DNA from: Zychaea mexicana
Lineage: Eukaryota > Mucoromycota > Mucoromycetes > Mucorales > Lichtheimiaceae
Direction of reading: 5' to 3'
NCBI RefSeq assembly: GCF_025766255.1
Contig: NW_026516800.1
Span: forward strand, 1 to 64,000
Length of the DNA stretch: 64,000 bases
The translations under genes were made by a program, and so were the position numbers. Each line of letters starts with the position of its first letter. The first letter of the stretch is position 1. Below are positions 32,941 to 44,917 of the stretch, in pieces. A model generated the notes under the pieces. That model was not told the origin of the DNA, did no database searches, and saw only the letters and a program-made list of their open reading frames with translations.

Positions 32941-33971
32941 TTAATTGGTAATTGACGGCAAAAGCAGCGCGGAAGGAGATGTGCGTAGACGATTATGAAG
33001 ATCGTATACCTAAAAGACACATTAAAAGATTGTTAGTAGAGCAATTAAGAATGCATCATTCATAAGATGAAGGTGTAAAAGACCGACCACGAAAGGAACA
33101 GTTTGATACATACCAATAGTGCGGAGGCACTGAAGCTCGTCATATGTCATAGGAAAAGAGCACTAACAAAAGATATATATATACCTGTTGTATCCAGAGG
33201 ACCGGGACATCGATTAACTTCTACAAGAATAAACACGTTAGGAAACATTAGGAAGACACGAATAAGTTCATGATGTACGTATTGTACCGATGCAAGGGAT
33301 GGTGCATTGTAGTTAGTCAGGACCTTAGATAAATGGAACACAGTAGATAAAATAACAAAACGGATAAACATGCACTCTTCTACCTAGTATGCTACATTTG
33401 GCAACAACGGCAGCTTGAAAAGGCATAAAGTATGAACTGTGCATGCATTTATATTAGCAAGATGGATCACAGTAGGTAATTTAAAAGCAAAGAATAGGAG
33501 CCAAGAGGATCACCTTCAAACAAGCCCTTAATAAAACTCGGTATATATGAAACTGGCTGTTGTATCTGTTAACCATATTAGAGATACGTAGGAAGAAGAA
33601 GAATGAGAAAGAAATAGAGAATCCAGTGAACCGAAGAAAAGAACTTTAAAAAGTTCCCATCACACGCACACCACAAAATCCGATCCAAAGATTGTCACAG
33701 ATTATGCAAGTAGCACGTCGATTCCACTGACCGACACTTGATCCAACTTGCTGTAGTTTGATTTTACCTACCATCTTACACCTTGAGGTTGTGAAGACAT
33801 GACGAACTTGTGATCCACTTGACATTACATCAGCACTGGATATTAAAGCGTTGTAGAAAGTAGTGGCCTGTACAATAGCCATGATCATACTGAGAAGTAA
33901 CAGGTCATACATAAGAAAAGGAAGTGTAAGAAATAATGTACGGAAGAAGTCCAAGTATACAAGGAAGAGCA
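32941..33971 (-). CDS. Unrecognised multi-exon membrane protein
   Basis: Gene model inferred on the minus strand. Exon 1 starts at ATG 33971 with a strongly hydrophobic stretch (MLFLVYLDFFRTLFLTLPFL, then helices LLLLSMIMAIVQATTFYNAL) and runs to about 33764. Further probable exons are about 33550-33460 (IQQPVSYIPSFIKGLFEG), 33390-33188 (MFIRFVILSTVFHLSKVL, then HELIRVFLMFPNVFILVEVN and RCPGPLDTTG), about 33155-33113 (MTYDELQCLRTIG) and 33010-32941 (VYDLHNRLRTSPSALLLPS, stop TAA). Splice sites are of the GT-AG type, but not all junction phases could be closed. It looks like a small protein of about 200 residues with three or four membrane helices. Family unknown. It is the first host-like gene after the transposon cluster. 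Confidence 0.4.
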
Positions 33972-34673
33972 TAAGCTGAGATCGATGATTGCTCCCCCAC
34001 ACAGTCTATTGTGCTACTTTATTACCGTATTTTATTTTAATGAACCTCATCTCAATCGCAATGGTAATATACTGTAAAAATCAAATGTATTCTTCGATCA
34101 GCATCCTAAAACATGTACTGCCTTGTGATACGCTATGAGAATGTTTGTATATATAAAAGTGGATCCAATTGGTTTCGACGTGACATCAAATTCAAGAGCG
34201 GCATTTTTGGGCACTTTGCACATGTATGTAAGAGAGCAGTACAAAAAGTACATGCGATTTTTTGAAGCAAGGGTTGTGTGGGAATTATGAAGATGCAAAA
34301 CAGCGGTATACTGCGAGACCCGTCACTTTTTTTAAGCACTAGAAATGATGCTGCTGGTGTATGTGAAAGGAAAATAATATAAGAGTTCTCTTTGTAGTGT
34401 ATGCATATACTCGGAATGCTTCTTCCGATGTAGAAGTTGAGTAAACAATATGAAGTTCTCTTCTTAAATTTTATGTATATACTGGGAACTTTTTGCACTA
34501 ATATAGTAAGCTTACATATACAAACAAAATACTACATGCTTAACTACCGCATCCATCTCTAAAAAGCCCACAACTTCAATGGGCCTACCTTTCCTCTTTA
34601 TCTAAAAAAAGCTCTGTTGAACTATAAGCTTCCACTAGTCAAATAAACGAGGATTCGGAATCTACCGGAAAAA
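33972..34673. other. Intergenic, no gene recognised
   Basis: AT-rich region with no convincing exon. Shared upstream space of the minus-strand membrane-protein gene and the orphan ORF. Confidence 0.45.
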
Positions 34674-35891
34674 ATGGACAAAAAGAACAAACGAAACCAG
34701 AGAAACAAGATGACAGCAAGAAGGCACTTCAATCCAAACACACCCAGAATGTTGATTGAACAAGCGTTTTCCAGATTCACGAACGTCGCGACAACCAACG
34801 CAAAAGTCGAATTGGATTGGGATGCTCTGGATCGGATGAATGATATTTACGCAGACATGATCGAGAATTGGTCTTACACCCAACACATGAACAGAGAGGC
34901 TCTTGAACGAGTAAAGTTGGACGCACGATTGGCGATGTTGATGACTTTGATCAGAGAGCTCGCTCTCGCCACACCCGATGGTGAGATGCACAAGATTGCC
35001 ATGTTTCATAATCTTTGCCGTTCCGAATTCGTGGCGTTTCCATCATCTTTGGCCTCGGCAATTGACAATAATGGAGAATGTGAATTTGATGAATACATCG
35101 TGCGCATCAAGGATAAAGTTTACAACATCCACAAATTTTCTTTTTACTTGGCCCGAGTCTGGATGGATCATCCATCATTCCGAGGCCTTTACGATCTTGA
35201 TTTTCGACACGCCGTCACTGAACGATATCTAATTCAAAAAGCGAATACAGACGATGCGATCGAAGCTGGTCAGATCGTCCAAACTGTGAAATTGCACGAC
35301 CAACCCTACGAACCTTTCTTTGGCGACGAAGCGAGTATTAAGGCTATCAAAGGGAAAGTCGAAACAATCTTGCAATCCAAGTACGAGCAAGGATATGTTG
35401 AGCAGGTCGTCAAGTATGCTCCAAGACAGATTCCCGCTTGGCAAGGAGGGACTGCTACCGAAGTGGATTTGATCACCGTTTATGATCCTTTGACTGCCGT
35501 AGAAGTCCGTCGCTTTTATCCCGTACTTAGAATCTCAGAACACCGCAGCGAACAGATGAACCCCCTTCGAATATGGATTGGTCTCATGAACCTGGAGATG
35601 CCTGACCATCAACAAATGGTATGTGCAGCTTTGATGTTGGTCGCGAATAGAAGTTGGTTTTCTATTCGCAATTACAACAACAAATTGCATCGACTTGTTC
35701 CTGAAGTACCAGCCGCATGGAACATTACGCCGGCCACCCTCTTGGACACTTTGAATCTACGACTCTTCCGGATGATTGGAGAAGAAAGCGGTCGGGATAC
35801 GATTCCTGTAGTCGTCGACGACGTTTTCGATTACTTGGATAACGGAGCGTGTTCCATGCTCGAAAGGATCTTTCAAACGATCGTTATGTAG
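34674..35891 (+). CDS. Intronless 405-aa orphan protein
   Basis: A single uninterrupted frame, unlike the intron-rich host genes. The N-terminus is strongly basic (MDKKNKRNQRNKMTARRH) and the rest looks like a compact, mainly helical soluble protein. Segments include DALDRMNDIYADMIENW, EYIVRIKDKVYNIHKFSFYL, a centre with EPFFGDEASIKAIKGKVETI, MNPLRIWIGLMNLEMPDHQ and a C-terminal IPVVVDDVFDYLDNGA. No signal peptide, membrane helix, zinc motif or catalytic signature is seen. The frame appears more GC-rich than its flanks and codon use is ordinary. I do not recognise the family. Candidates are a lineage-specific host gene, a retrocopy, or a captured nucleoprotein or capsid-like gene; the last is only suggested by basic N-terminus, length and lack of introns. 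Confidence 0.7.
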   Translation: MDKKNKRNQRNKMTARRHFNPNTPRMLIEQAFSRFTNVATTNAKVELDWDALDRMNDIYADMIENWSYTQHMNREALERVKLDARLAMLMTLIRELALATPDGEMHKIAMFHNLCRSEFVAFPSSLASAIDNNGECEFDEYIVRIKDKVYNIHKFSFYLARVWMDHPSFRGLYDLDFRHAVTERYLIQKANTDDAIEAGQIVQTVKLHDQPYEPFFGDEASIKAIKGKVETILQSKYEQGYVEQVVKYAPRQIPAWQGGTATEVDLITVYDPLTAVEVRRFYPVLRISEHRSEQMNPLRIWIGLMNLEMPDHQQMVCAALMLVANRSWFSIRNYNNKLHRLVPEVPAAWNITPATLLDTLNLRLFRMIGEESGRDTIPVVVDDVFDYLDNGACSMLERIFQTIVM

Positions 35892-38890
35892 TCTATAACA
35901 TGTTGTCTCTTTTACTTAGCTCTCGTGAGGATCCTAACATTATAAAATATGTAGTCTTTCTCTTTCCGATGGCACTAAGGGACCATGGAGTTAATGTTTC
36001 TATAACATGATATTGATATTCTATGGCTTATAATAATGTTGTGTGAAGGGCTTACACTGATAGACAATTACGAGCAGTCTGTAATTTGATACTTATTCTA
36101 CTAGAGATTCTGTCAAACGACTCAAAGCAGTGAAATGTACACCTTCCTACTGCCCAGCTGCAGCAAAGTGGTCAATACACAACTCTAAAAAACATTGATT
36201 ATTGACTCAAAAAATCATCGGCTTTGTGATAAGCTACTTAGTGAGTGAGCACTGCTATATAATTAACTGTTCTGAGCCCGCGATTGAAATTATCTGCTTG
36301 TGGCTCAATTTTAAACCTGCACTTCAACATGATGTATTCCGATATTAACTCAACAGAGCTATATTGAACCGAGTCAACGCAAATGACTGGTTGCGTTAAG
36401 CACAAACTATGTAGTGGTATACAATAAAAGAAATCACAAGTAATATATCCAGTTTTACTAGATAACCGCAGCCCATAGTCGATTTTTAGCTATTAGGATG
36501 TGTTATCCAAGAAATGAGCTATGGCGGCTTTTCACCATATGTATTTCCTTGGTCGCTGCTCATAGCTCGCATCTATAAGTTGATTTCGCTGTGCTTTTTC
36601 CCTCTATATATGACAGGCAATTATGGTGAATTAGGCTTGTACCTACTACGTAAAAAAAGTTTTATGCAACAAGATTGCTTACCACTGTGAAAATAACTTA
36701 TTGAGCAAACGTATCATTCATAAATAAAAAGTTTATGGATATGAGGTTTGATGTGATAATAGTAACTTGTCAAAGATATTGTTTAGGTACATAATGTACA
36801 TTTCACCCAATTATGCCTAGTATTGTAACCGCATTTCAAGAAGAACAAATGTCTTACATCGCGAAGAAACGTGCTAGCTCTTTAGTGCGGTGATGTTGGT
36901 GTACTTTAACAGCAGGCCACCTTGTTTTGGCGCCCAGGATAAATTGTAGACTTCGACGATCGAGAAAACCAAAGAGAAGACAGCATTATACGATGTAGAA
37001 CCTTAGACAACTTTATTATAGTAATTACACGTAGTACAGTAGAGAAATTCCAGCAGGAGTGAAACCTCAATGCCATAAATATTGCAGTGCTCTTGGCTAG
37101 CGATTGACATAAACGATATCGGTATACTTTTTATAGACTACCGCACTGCGTCAGTCTTCTCCAAAAATGGCTCTGTGCTCCTGGGTAGAGAAAAAGATTA
37201 TCGTCATACACACGGAAGCATTGGAAGATAACGCGACCCTAAGAACAGAGAAGGGCAGGCATAATCAGAAGGCTGTACTTGGAGTATATAACAATGAATG
37301 AAGTCATTCACTTACCATTCATTTAAAAGAATAGATCGCGGCCCCTGCCCTACCTCCCATTGCTGGGAGACCCTTCACTTTAGCCTGGGCAACAGAACCT
37401 ATCACACATACAGAAGAAAGAGAAGAAACAATCATCCCCTCACTCGCTCTTCAGCAGCACCAGTACACACACACAGTCGTTTCCACCCTCTCTCCCTTTT
37501 CGAAACCCAACATACGTACCACACGCCAACAGATGCGCACTCAAGGGACGATCACCGAGATATCGATAAAGAGAGAGAGAGAGAAAACAGTTGATCGTGT
37601 GTACGTGCAAGCATCGAACGATGGTACACGTCCACACGCTCGACTCCAGACAAAGATCCCACCCTATAGCTCACTCAAAGTAAAGCCTCTTGGGGTGTCC
37701 CTCATTGGTTCAATTCCAAAGCAGTAGGGAGCTTCCAAGAACCAAAACTTGCAAGATCGCACGGCCAAGCGGCGACATCCCGTCAGTCAAAACCGGACGA
37801 TCAAGAAAGTCTGATCCGAGCTCTAAGGCTCAAGAGTACGAAATCCGAGGACTTACGTTCTTGAAAAACTGCCTCTCTTAACAATCTGCCGTACGGAAAA
37901 AGTAATGACAATGGAATAACCAGTAAGCCAGTTGAAAAGAGTTAAGACCAGGAGCCGGTTCATATTGTTGCTGTGCAGTCTGTGAGCCTTCCAGAGAAAA
38001 AGTAAGAGCAAATAAGCATCATGAAAGTCGAGACCTTTAACAAAGTGTGAAGTACTTACTGTGAGTGCCTTGCTTTTCTTCTATTATTAAACATAGAATG
38101 ACGCGAAATAAGAGAGTAAATAAACAAAAAAGAAGTCATAAGGAAAAGACTCACGAGAAGAAGATGGTTTTTGGGAACTACGTACTGAACATCTTGAACT
38201 ACAGCTGGTGTCAAGTGGTTGGATGGAGTGTAAGAGATAGAAAGGCTGTGCGCAGTCGTCGGAGGGCTGTTCGCATGGTTGACGATTTGACGGAGTCTGA
38301 CGCTGCCATAGTCTATTGGAAAGAATGAGCATATCAGAGCGTCTTCTGCAGGTGTGCAGTTAATCACTGCCTCACAGTGCTTGAAACATACTGCTGGGTG
38401 CTACCTGTGCTTTTAATGTGTTTGCCAATAAGCCATAGTACTAACCACAGCAGAATGTATTCTGTGTCATGACGCGATCAGCTACGTAGTTGATTTGTAT
38501 TTCTATGGAACGTTTAAAAAAGACGACTTGGTTTTGTTGTCAGGCTTACAAAAAATGAAATATATTTTCAACCATAATGGGCTGTTTAAGGACCAGGACT
38601 TCTTACTGGTTGCAACTCTTTATACAGCACTGCACGCGAGCGATGCTGTGAAACGCCTTGCTCATTTTATTGATGAGACCCCAGGTTGACCTTGTCCAAG
38701 GCAGTGCTTCGGCAAAGAATGACAATGATAGCCGAGCCTTTAAATATCGTCTTGACGTCTCGCATCAAGGAGAACAGCTAAACAGTAAGGAAATCATTAG
38801 TTTATTATATTTCTATATGACTGTCGTGCTTCTTTTGTCGCACGTCAAGACGTTGATATTTTGTTATTGACACCCTAAGAGCGGACATAT
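35892..38890. other. Long region without a supportable gene
   Basis: Several frames of 60-100 codons occur (37298-37594, 37533-37727, 38087-38367, 38495-38689), but none shows a known motif or a clear exon chain. The 37.4-37.6 kb stretch is CA/CT-rich like a leader or promoter. The 38495-38689 frame (MYFYGTFKKDDLVLLSGLQK...) looks somewhat protein-like and could be one exon of an unseen gene. Confidence 0.4.
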
Positions 38891-38898
38891 TATAAAAG
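38891..38898 (+). promoter_or_regulatory. TATA box before small frame at 38919
   Basis: TATAAAAG lies 20 bp before the ATG of the small frame at 38919. The short spacing leaves room for only a very short leader. Confidence 0.4.
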
Positions 38899-38918
38899 GG
38901 GACTGTAGCGAATAAAGC

Positions 38919-39140
38919 ATGACCACCGCAGCAACAGCAGCAACAGCAGCAGCAGGCCGAACGGCAACAGCTCAACAGGACGATAGCGGCTCCATCGTGC
39001 TGCGTCAGCTCTACCGCGCTTTTAACGCGTATGAGGGAGGACGCGACCACCTTCTCACCGCTGACAGCGTTGAAGAGAACTCTGCTGCTCCCCTTGTTTG
39101 TCGGCCCAAGTCCCACCTCTCTTCCTTTCTGGTCAGTTAG
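38919..39140 (+). CDS. Small Ala/Thr-rich protein, uncertain
   Basis: 73-aa frame beginning MTTAATAATAAAGRTATAQQ, encoded by a CAG/CAA repeat read in the Ala/Thr frame, followed by a non-repetitive part SIVLRQLYRAFNAYEGGRDH and ending LSSFLVS. A TATA-like box precedes it and an AATAAA-type signal follows near 39179. There is no recognisable domain. It could equally be the first exon of a longer gene or a chance frame on a repeat. Confidence 0.35.
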   Translation: MTTAATAATAAAGRTATAQQDDSGSIVLRQLYRAFNAYEGGRDHLLTADSVEENSAAPLVCRPKSHLSSFLVS

Positions 39141-40111
39141 ACTTTTCTGCCCCCTTTACTATAAGTTTTTTTCTTTACTAATAAAGTTAAACAGAGTTAC
39201 GGCAAAATCTGCTGCATAATATAATGCAGAATAGTTGTTGGGGCCGAGGCATGTCTTGTCTGTGCGTAGAGGGATAAACCTTACAAATAGCATGCATAAT
39301 TTATTGTCTTCTCATTGGCCAGTGAAGCTCATTTGAGCAGAGACCTTTTGTGCACAACATCGTTCGAGACGATAAGCATGCATCCAGTTCGTCACCCAAA
39401 AGGAGAACCTGATTTCAACGCAGATAACTGAATAAGTAAAACAAGTGAGTATGCCAACAATCTGTAGGATGCGCCAAGAAGTACCAATACCCTAATGTGT
39501 ACTACTGTCTGTGTGTACTGTCCCAACTGTAGATTCCCTTCAAAGGTCGCCGAAGCAGATCCCCAAAAAAAAGTGTCTCCTAAGGATGATCTGATCAATG
39601 AAATTTCACCGCGTTACGGGTTTTTTTCTCTCCCCGGCTGCTCGCCCATATGAATGAGCTACGCGTAGTCAGTAGTCGCAGCTCCAGGTACAACAGCAGC
39701 CATCTTCTGACTGGTCCGATATGCTTTCATGCGCGTTTCTTGTGTGAACATTGTGTAACTCCAGTGTCGAGTAGAAGAAAAACGCGTCAATCATACTTGA
39801 ACAAGTCGAGAAACTTCATGAGAGCCACGTAGAAGGACAAGACTAGTGTGTACGTGTAGCCAGGAGTGTGCACAATGCAAAGGGGAATGTCAGGTTGGTC
39901 GCCATTCCTGGGGAGATGGCCGACCCAGTGTTCGACGTGTCCAGTGTGCTTGTGTGACGCTGGAAATTGTCAACTCTCATTTATTTCCTTTTTTGGGAAC
40001 CAGTACCGGAGTTTCTTATTCAAAAAAAAAAAGATAAAAAGCATTGACTAGACGTAAGTTTTGCTGCCTCACTCATCTCTCTCTCTTCTCTCTCTTCTCT
40101 CTCTCTCCTCA

Positions 40112-40160
<49 letters not shown>

Positions 40161-40218
40161 CAAGCACACACACACACACACACTCAACACACACACACAC
40201 ACACACTTTCTCTTTAAA
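39141..40218. other. Intergenic with (CA)n and (CT)n leader
   Basis: No gene recognised up to 40070. From 40077 to 40113 there are TCTCTC runs, then a long (CA)n tract (40113-40206) interrupted twice by CTC or TCCAAG, directly before the ATG at 40219. Confidence 0.5.
40113..40206. repeat. (CA)n microsatellite
   Basis: About 90 bp of almost pure CA dinucleotides, with two interruptions. Confidence 0.9.
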
Positions 40219-40517
40219 ATGAAAATCACCACAAAAATCTACAGCGCAAAGGAAATCTTTGACACGATTACCACAAAGATAAGTGCTAATCGTGCAGGAA
40301 AAGTGACTAAAGTGGTTGTAGAGGCCAAAACCAAGCGCAACAGCAGCAGCAGCAACAACCGCAACCACAGCAGCAACGGCAACAAGAGCGTCGCTTTGCC
40401 GAGGAGATGAGCGAGTTGGCAAGGGAGATCGACGAGGACCTCGCTGCTCATAACGACGAGGAGCAGTTCGAAGAGGTCGATCCGGAAGAAGAAAAGAACA
40501 AGAACCTTGACGCTTAA
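40219..40517 (+). CDS. Small Gln-rich acidic protein with an apparent frame change
   Basis: ATG 40219 opens MKITTKIYSAKEIFDTITTK and continues to about VVEAKTK. In this frame the following repeat reads as Asn/Ser and ends at TGA near 40410. A second frame, offset by one base, reads the same repeat as QQQQQQPQPQQQ and continues into a clearly protein-like acidic tail (FAEEMSELAREIDEDLAAH, then EEEKNKNLDA) to TAA at 40515-40517. No standard intron fits between the two. Either there is an indel or assembly error in or before the CAG/CAA repeat, or a translational or splicing event joins the frames. Two AATAAA-like signals follow near 40600. Family unknown. Confidence 0.5.
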
Positions 40518-41388
40518 ACGTTCTTCTCTCCCCTTTCTTTTCCTTTTCTTTTCTTTTCGCGTATATAGTCTCATCCCCATCCCTTCTTTACATTGTTTCA
40601 ATAAATATATAATCTTTGTGTCAAAAGGCTGTTGTGTACGCGTTTTGTCGGGGTGTACCTGTGCTGAAGAAGTAACTTCTAAGTCATCAAGCTTGCATTT
40701 TTGGAGCCATGTGCATAAAGCACAGCTCATTTGGTTTAATTCTTCTGTGCCTTACAATGCATTCAATGCCCAGTGTATGACTTAGTCGACAATAACAGCA
40801 GCGTTGATCCTCTTGCCCGATTAAAGTCTTATACTGTAACGTTTGTGGTGGCACACTCAATACTACGGCTTCCACCAACAGTCAGGTTACATTTGAATGC
40901 ATGTGTAGATGCCGTAAACTCAGTAAAGAAGAATGTCAATGTTTGTAAATAACATCTGTACAAAATCGCATTTCTGGTAGCCTCCTTGCTTCTTCGCTCG
41001 CTAACAGAATAAAGCTCGTTAAAATCCGAATAGGAAGAGGAGCAAAATCGAGATACTACTTTCCAACAATGACGCGTGGCCACAGGCGATATCAAAACTA
41101 TCGCTAACGCTGTCTATGCTTGAGATACTGTAACATCTTTAAAGTATGGCACCAACAGTGCACACAAGAAGATGTTGATTATGGTATATATATGCGCGAT
41201 GTGTGTGGTACATCGCCACTTTATTAGAAAGTGAGAACAAAAAAAATATCAACATTTCAGTCCATCGTGTCATCCATACTGGAAAAGAACAAAGCAAGAT
41301 GAAAAAAAAAAAATGAGGGACCGACCGAGAAGGAAAAAGGGAATCACACATGTAGGCAGAGGGAATAAGTCACTATCAACATGGCATC
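40518..41388. other. Intergenic, convergent 3' regions
   Basis: 3' flank of the Gln-rich gene and the 3' side of atg1. No gene recognised. Confidence 0.5.
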
Positions 41389-44300
41389 TTAATAAGTCCT
41401 TTGTTCATCGTATCGTTGTTGCTGTTGGTGATGATGCGACACAAGATCCGAATCCCTTCTGGCATCGAGTTCCTTTTTCTTTCGTAATACTGATATTCGG
41501 TGTCGAATGGAACCAATGACTTTTTATAGGTAAATTCGCTCCATTAGCATTTTTGTGTGTTCTGCCTTTCCCCAAACACATGCATGTGCTTACATTTGTT
41601 AATGATATTAAAGTCGTCTTCTTCGATTGGGGTATCATCATCTTGTGCTTCTAGAATGGCCTCCAACATCCAAATGGCCGTTTGATAATCGTGCTCACAT
41701 CCAGGAATGTTTTCACCGACTAACTCATACACTGCAGCTGCTCGACTCTATAAAGGATTACACATTAGCATAACGACATAAAGAAACCCACCCGTCGCCC
41801 ATTCAGCCAGCAAGCAATAGCCATTACCATTTCAAGAGCACGATCATATAATAGTTTTGCAACGCACGCACCAATGCCATTCTGGTTATTGCTATCGCCA
41901 TCACATTTCGTGCCTTCAAAAGACGCTCGATCCAAACATTCGTTGAACCGTTCCCGCATCCATTGCACTGCATCATTGAGCCGCGTAGACACCGACGTTC
42001 GCATCGTGTCGTCTGACATGCGACCCCACAATTGCCTTGCTGTAGATAAGCCCAATTCAAGAAGTGACAGTGCTTTAATGTGCAACACCATTGCTTCTTC
42101 TGCCAAAGCTACTTCGTTGCCAGTGGCTGTAACTTTGCCCGAAACCAGCTGGTCATATTTGGAGTCGGCAAACCGTGCAACAGCATGTGCCATACATGCT
42201 GCTCGTTCAATATCTTTCATCGCACGTCCTTCTTGTGGATCGACATACCCGCCTCCTTCCGTAATCAAAAAGCCCCGCGGTGAGCCTGGAATAGCTTGTT
42301 GTTGTTGTTGTTGCTGTTGTTGTAGTCGGCCGCTCATCTTGGGTGGCGAATTACCCGGTCCAAATAATCGAACGGATGCCATGGATAAAGCTTTCGCTAA
42401 TGCTGAGCCGGCCGATCCAGCACTGATTTTTCGTTCACGGGGCGTAATGGCAAAGGGTGGTGTGGATCCAGTGGACGATGGTGATGGTAGTTGCTGTTGT
42501 TGTTCATGAGAGCCTCGTTGTGGTATGGCTACCTGTGTCGCTGGCGAATATCGATACGTCAGCTGGTTATATGGTTCTGACGTGCGTGGTGATGCATTGA
42601 TTTCTAAAATTGAAATCAGCATGTATAGAGCTAAATAAAAGAAGACGAGCTAAAGTGGTAGTGCTCTTACCATCTGCGAAATGATTGGTTTCAACAGCCC
42701 GTCGATCCAGTACCACATAATCTTTCAACTCATCCTCAACGTTGCTCGTATTATCTTGCACATCCATCCACGGTGGTCGATTTTGATCGTTTTGCTGTTG
42801 TTGATTTCTCCATGATCTGCCACGTGAATGCAGCGGAGATTCATCCCCTCGAGTTGTCCTATGCACAATGACATGTCAATCAAAACACACAAAAGTGGGG
42901 GGGGGTTTGTTTTTTTTTCCATTTCAATTACCTGCCACTGATATCTCGTGCACCGGGTGACATCCTGCCAGGACTAATGTGTTCCGTTTGTTGTTGATGT
43001 TGCTGCTGCTGTTGCGCTCTTCTCCAGTCAAAATGATGTCGAGGTGTTGTCCCTGCCGTTGCTGTTGTCGGTGATTGTTGAGCAAACGGAGGGGGCTCAT
43101 ACGGTGATGAGCTTGGTGACGGTGGACGATGATGATGAGGGATGTGATGGTTATTACTCATGGTAGTGTTAGTGGCTGTCGCTGGCATGGATGATGGCCG
43201 TATTTCAGGTGATCGTCGAACTCGTGCACTGCTTGTGGAGACTGACGGGGAAGGCGAGACAGATGTGAAATTGCTGGTGACAGCTTGATGCATGAAAAAC
43301 TTGTCAAATGTGATACGTTCGACGGGATCTTTTTTCAACAATTTGCGTATCAAATCCTTCAAATCATTGCCAATGCCGATCGTATCGCTTGTTGTCGTCG
43401 TTGCTGAATAGGATGATGGGTACTGCTGCTGCTGCTGCTGATCATTCATTGATGGTTTTTCGTCAGGGAAACGAATGTGGTCCTTATTTTCTTGAATCTT
43501 TTTTAGTAATTCCAGGTGATTCTGTGCTCGAAATGGCGGTCGCCCGGTGACCATTTCATACAGGACGGCTCCGACACTCCACAGGTCCGCCTTTGCGTCG
43601 TACTTTTGGTAAGATAGGATTTCAGGGCCCATATACAAGGGTGATCCACAGAGCGTGTCGGCGAGTGTAGCGTTCGGTAAGAACCGTGCAAAGCCAAAAT
43701 CAGCCACTTTGAGCAACGGCATATTGGAATCAGGATCTTCTTCGTTTCCAGGTATCAGTAGCAAGTTCTGTTGTTTTGTCGTCGTCGTCGTCGTCGTAGT
43801 GGAAGTGTTTGTTTATATTACATTCAAGACGGATAGAGTTGGTCACTTTCATGTCATGTTCCTTTCCACTTTTACATCCCCATCCTTCTAAAAGCCCTAA
43901 TCCTCTCTTAAGAATATGTTTACATACTTGAGGCTTGATATCTCGATGGACCAGATTTCGGGAGCGGAGAAACTGTAGTGCGTCCGCTACACATGAAAGA
44001 GCAGAGTTGTAAGATTAGACCTTATCGCCTTTCCTATACGAATAAAATGATATATCATTTTGATTTGAATTTTTTTTTCCCTTTCATATACCTAGCTGTT
44101 TTAAGAAATGACGGGCAAGCCGCTCAGATAGACCTCCTGACGACCTTCGAGCGCTTTTGCTTGTTCGTTTCTGTTTGATATATTGCGATAGATCGCCCAT
44201 GGAGCAATATTCCATCACGAGGTAAATGTGCGTATCGGTTTTCTACATGATTCAATAATCAGGCATGACATCAGTTACACAGATGCATTCTATCTGCTAC

Positions 44301-44917
44301 AGTTGTTTGAGGTGTATATATATGTGACGCACCTGGCATTCTATCAACCCGACGATATGTGGATGTCGTATTCCTTTCAGGATTGATATTTCAGATTCCA
44401 GGTTTTCCAATAGTTTCTTTGTCAGTTTGGACCGCAATACTGATTTAATCGCTACGACCTTGTTGGTTGTCTGTTTACACACGTAGAGGCATGTGTTTAT
44501 ATTAATATTTACTTTTATATGCACTTTATCTCTCTCTCTCTCTCTCTCTCTTTTGCTTTCTTTTCTTCTCTGTCGGTGGGCAATGTGGTCATGTCAACGC
44601 AGCAGTTTGAATTTTAAGAAAAACCATCTTTTCAGACACTTTGCAAAGATTCAAAACTCCATGTTGACATTTGTTGACGGCCCCCACCCCGCTTTTTTAA
44701 ACATTGAAGAAAAAAGAGGAAAGGGATAAAATGTATTCAGTTCAAAAAGAGCAGAAGGGTAGCTTGCCTTGTGCTGCGCCTTGTAGACAGTGGCAAAGGA
44801 ACCTTGGCCGATCTTTGAACTAATTATATAATCTCCTACGAGATTCTCTTGAGAAGCTTGGTGATTTAAATTGGCAGCATTGGACGATGCAATGTGGGGT
44901 TGTGGGTTGGCTGACAT
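41389..44917 (-). CDS. atg1: Atg1/ULK serine-threonine kinase
   Basis: Autophagy-initiating kinase with an N-terminal catalytic domain and a C-terminal MIT-type (EAT) domain that binds Atg13. About nine minus-strand exons give roughly 870 residues, typical for Atg1. Exon 1 is 44768-44917 ([13 protein letters not shown]..., start chosen because the Gly loop [12 protein letters not shown] follows). Further motifs are VVAIKSV with the ATP-site Lys, [50 protein letters not shown] and [13 protein letters not shown] long low-complexity linker has Gln, Ser, Pro and His runs (43.3-42.3 kb). The C-terminal helical domain is at about 42.3-41.6 kb ([35 protein letters not shown]). The end is QRYDEQRTY, stop 41389. 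Intron 1 appears to use a GC donor (AAG|GCAAGC). Confidence 0.93.

Noticed and set aside
40020..40422. Minus-strand frames rich in Val/Cys
   Set aside because: Product of the (CA)n microsatellite and the CAG repeat read in reverse.
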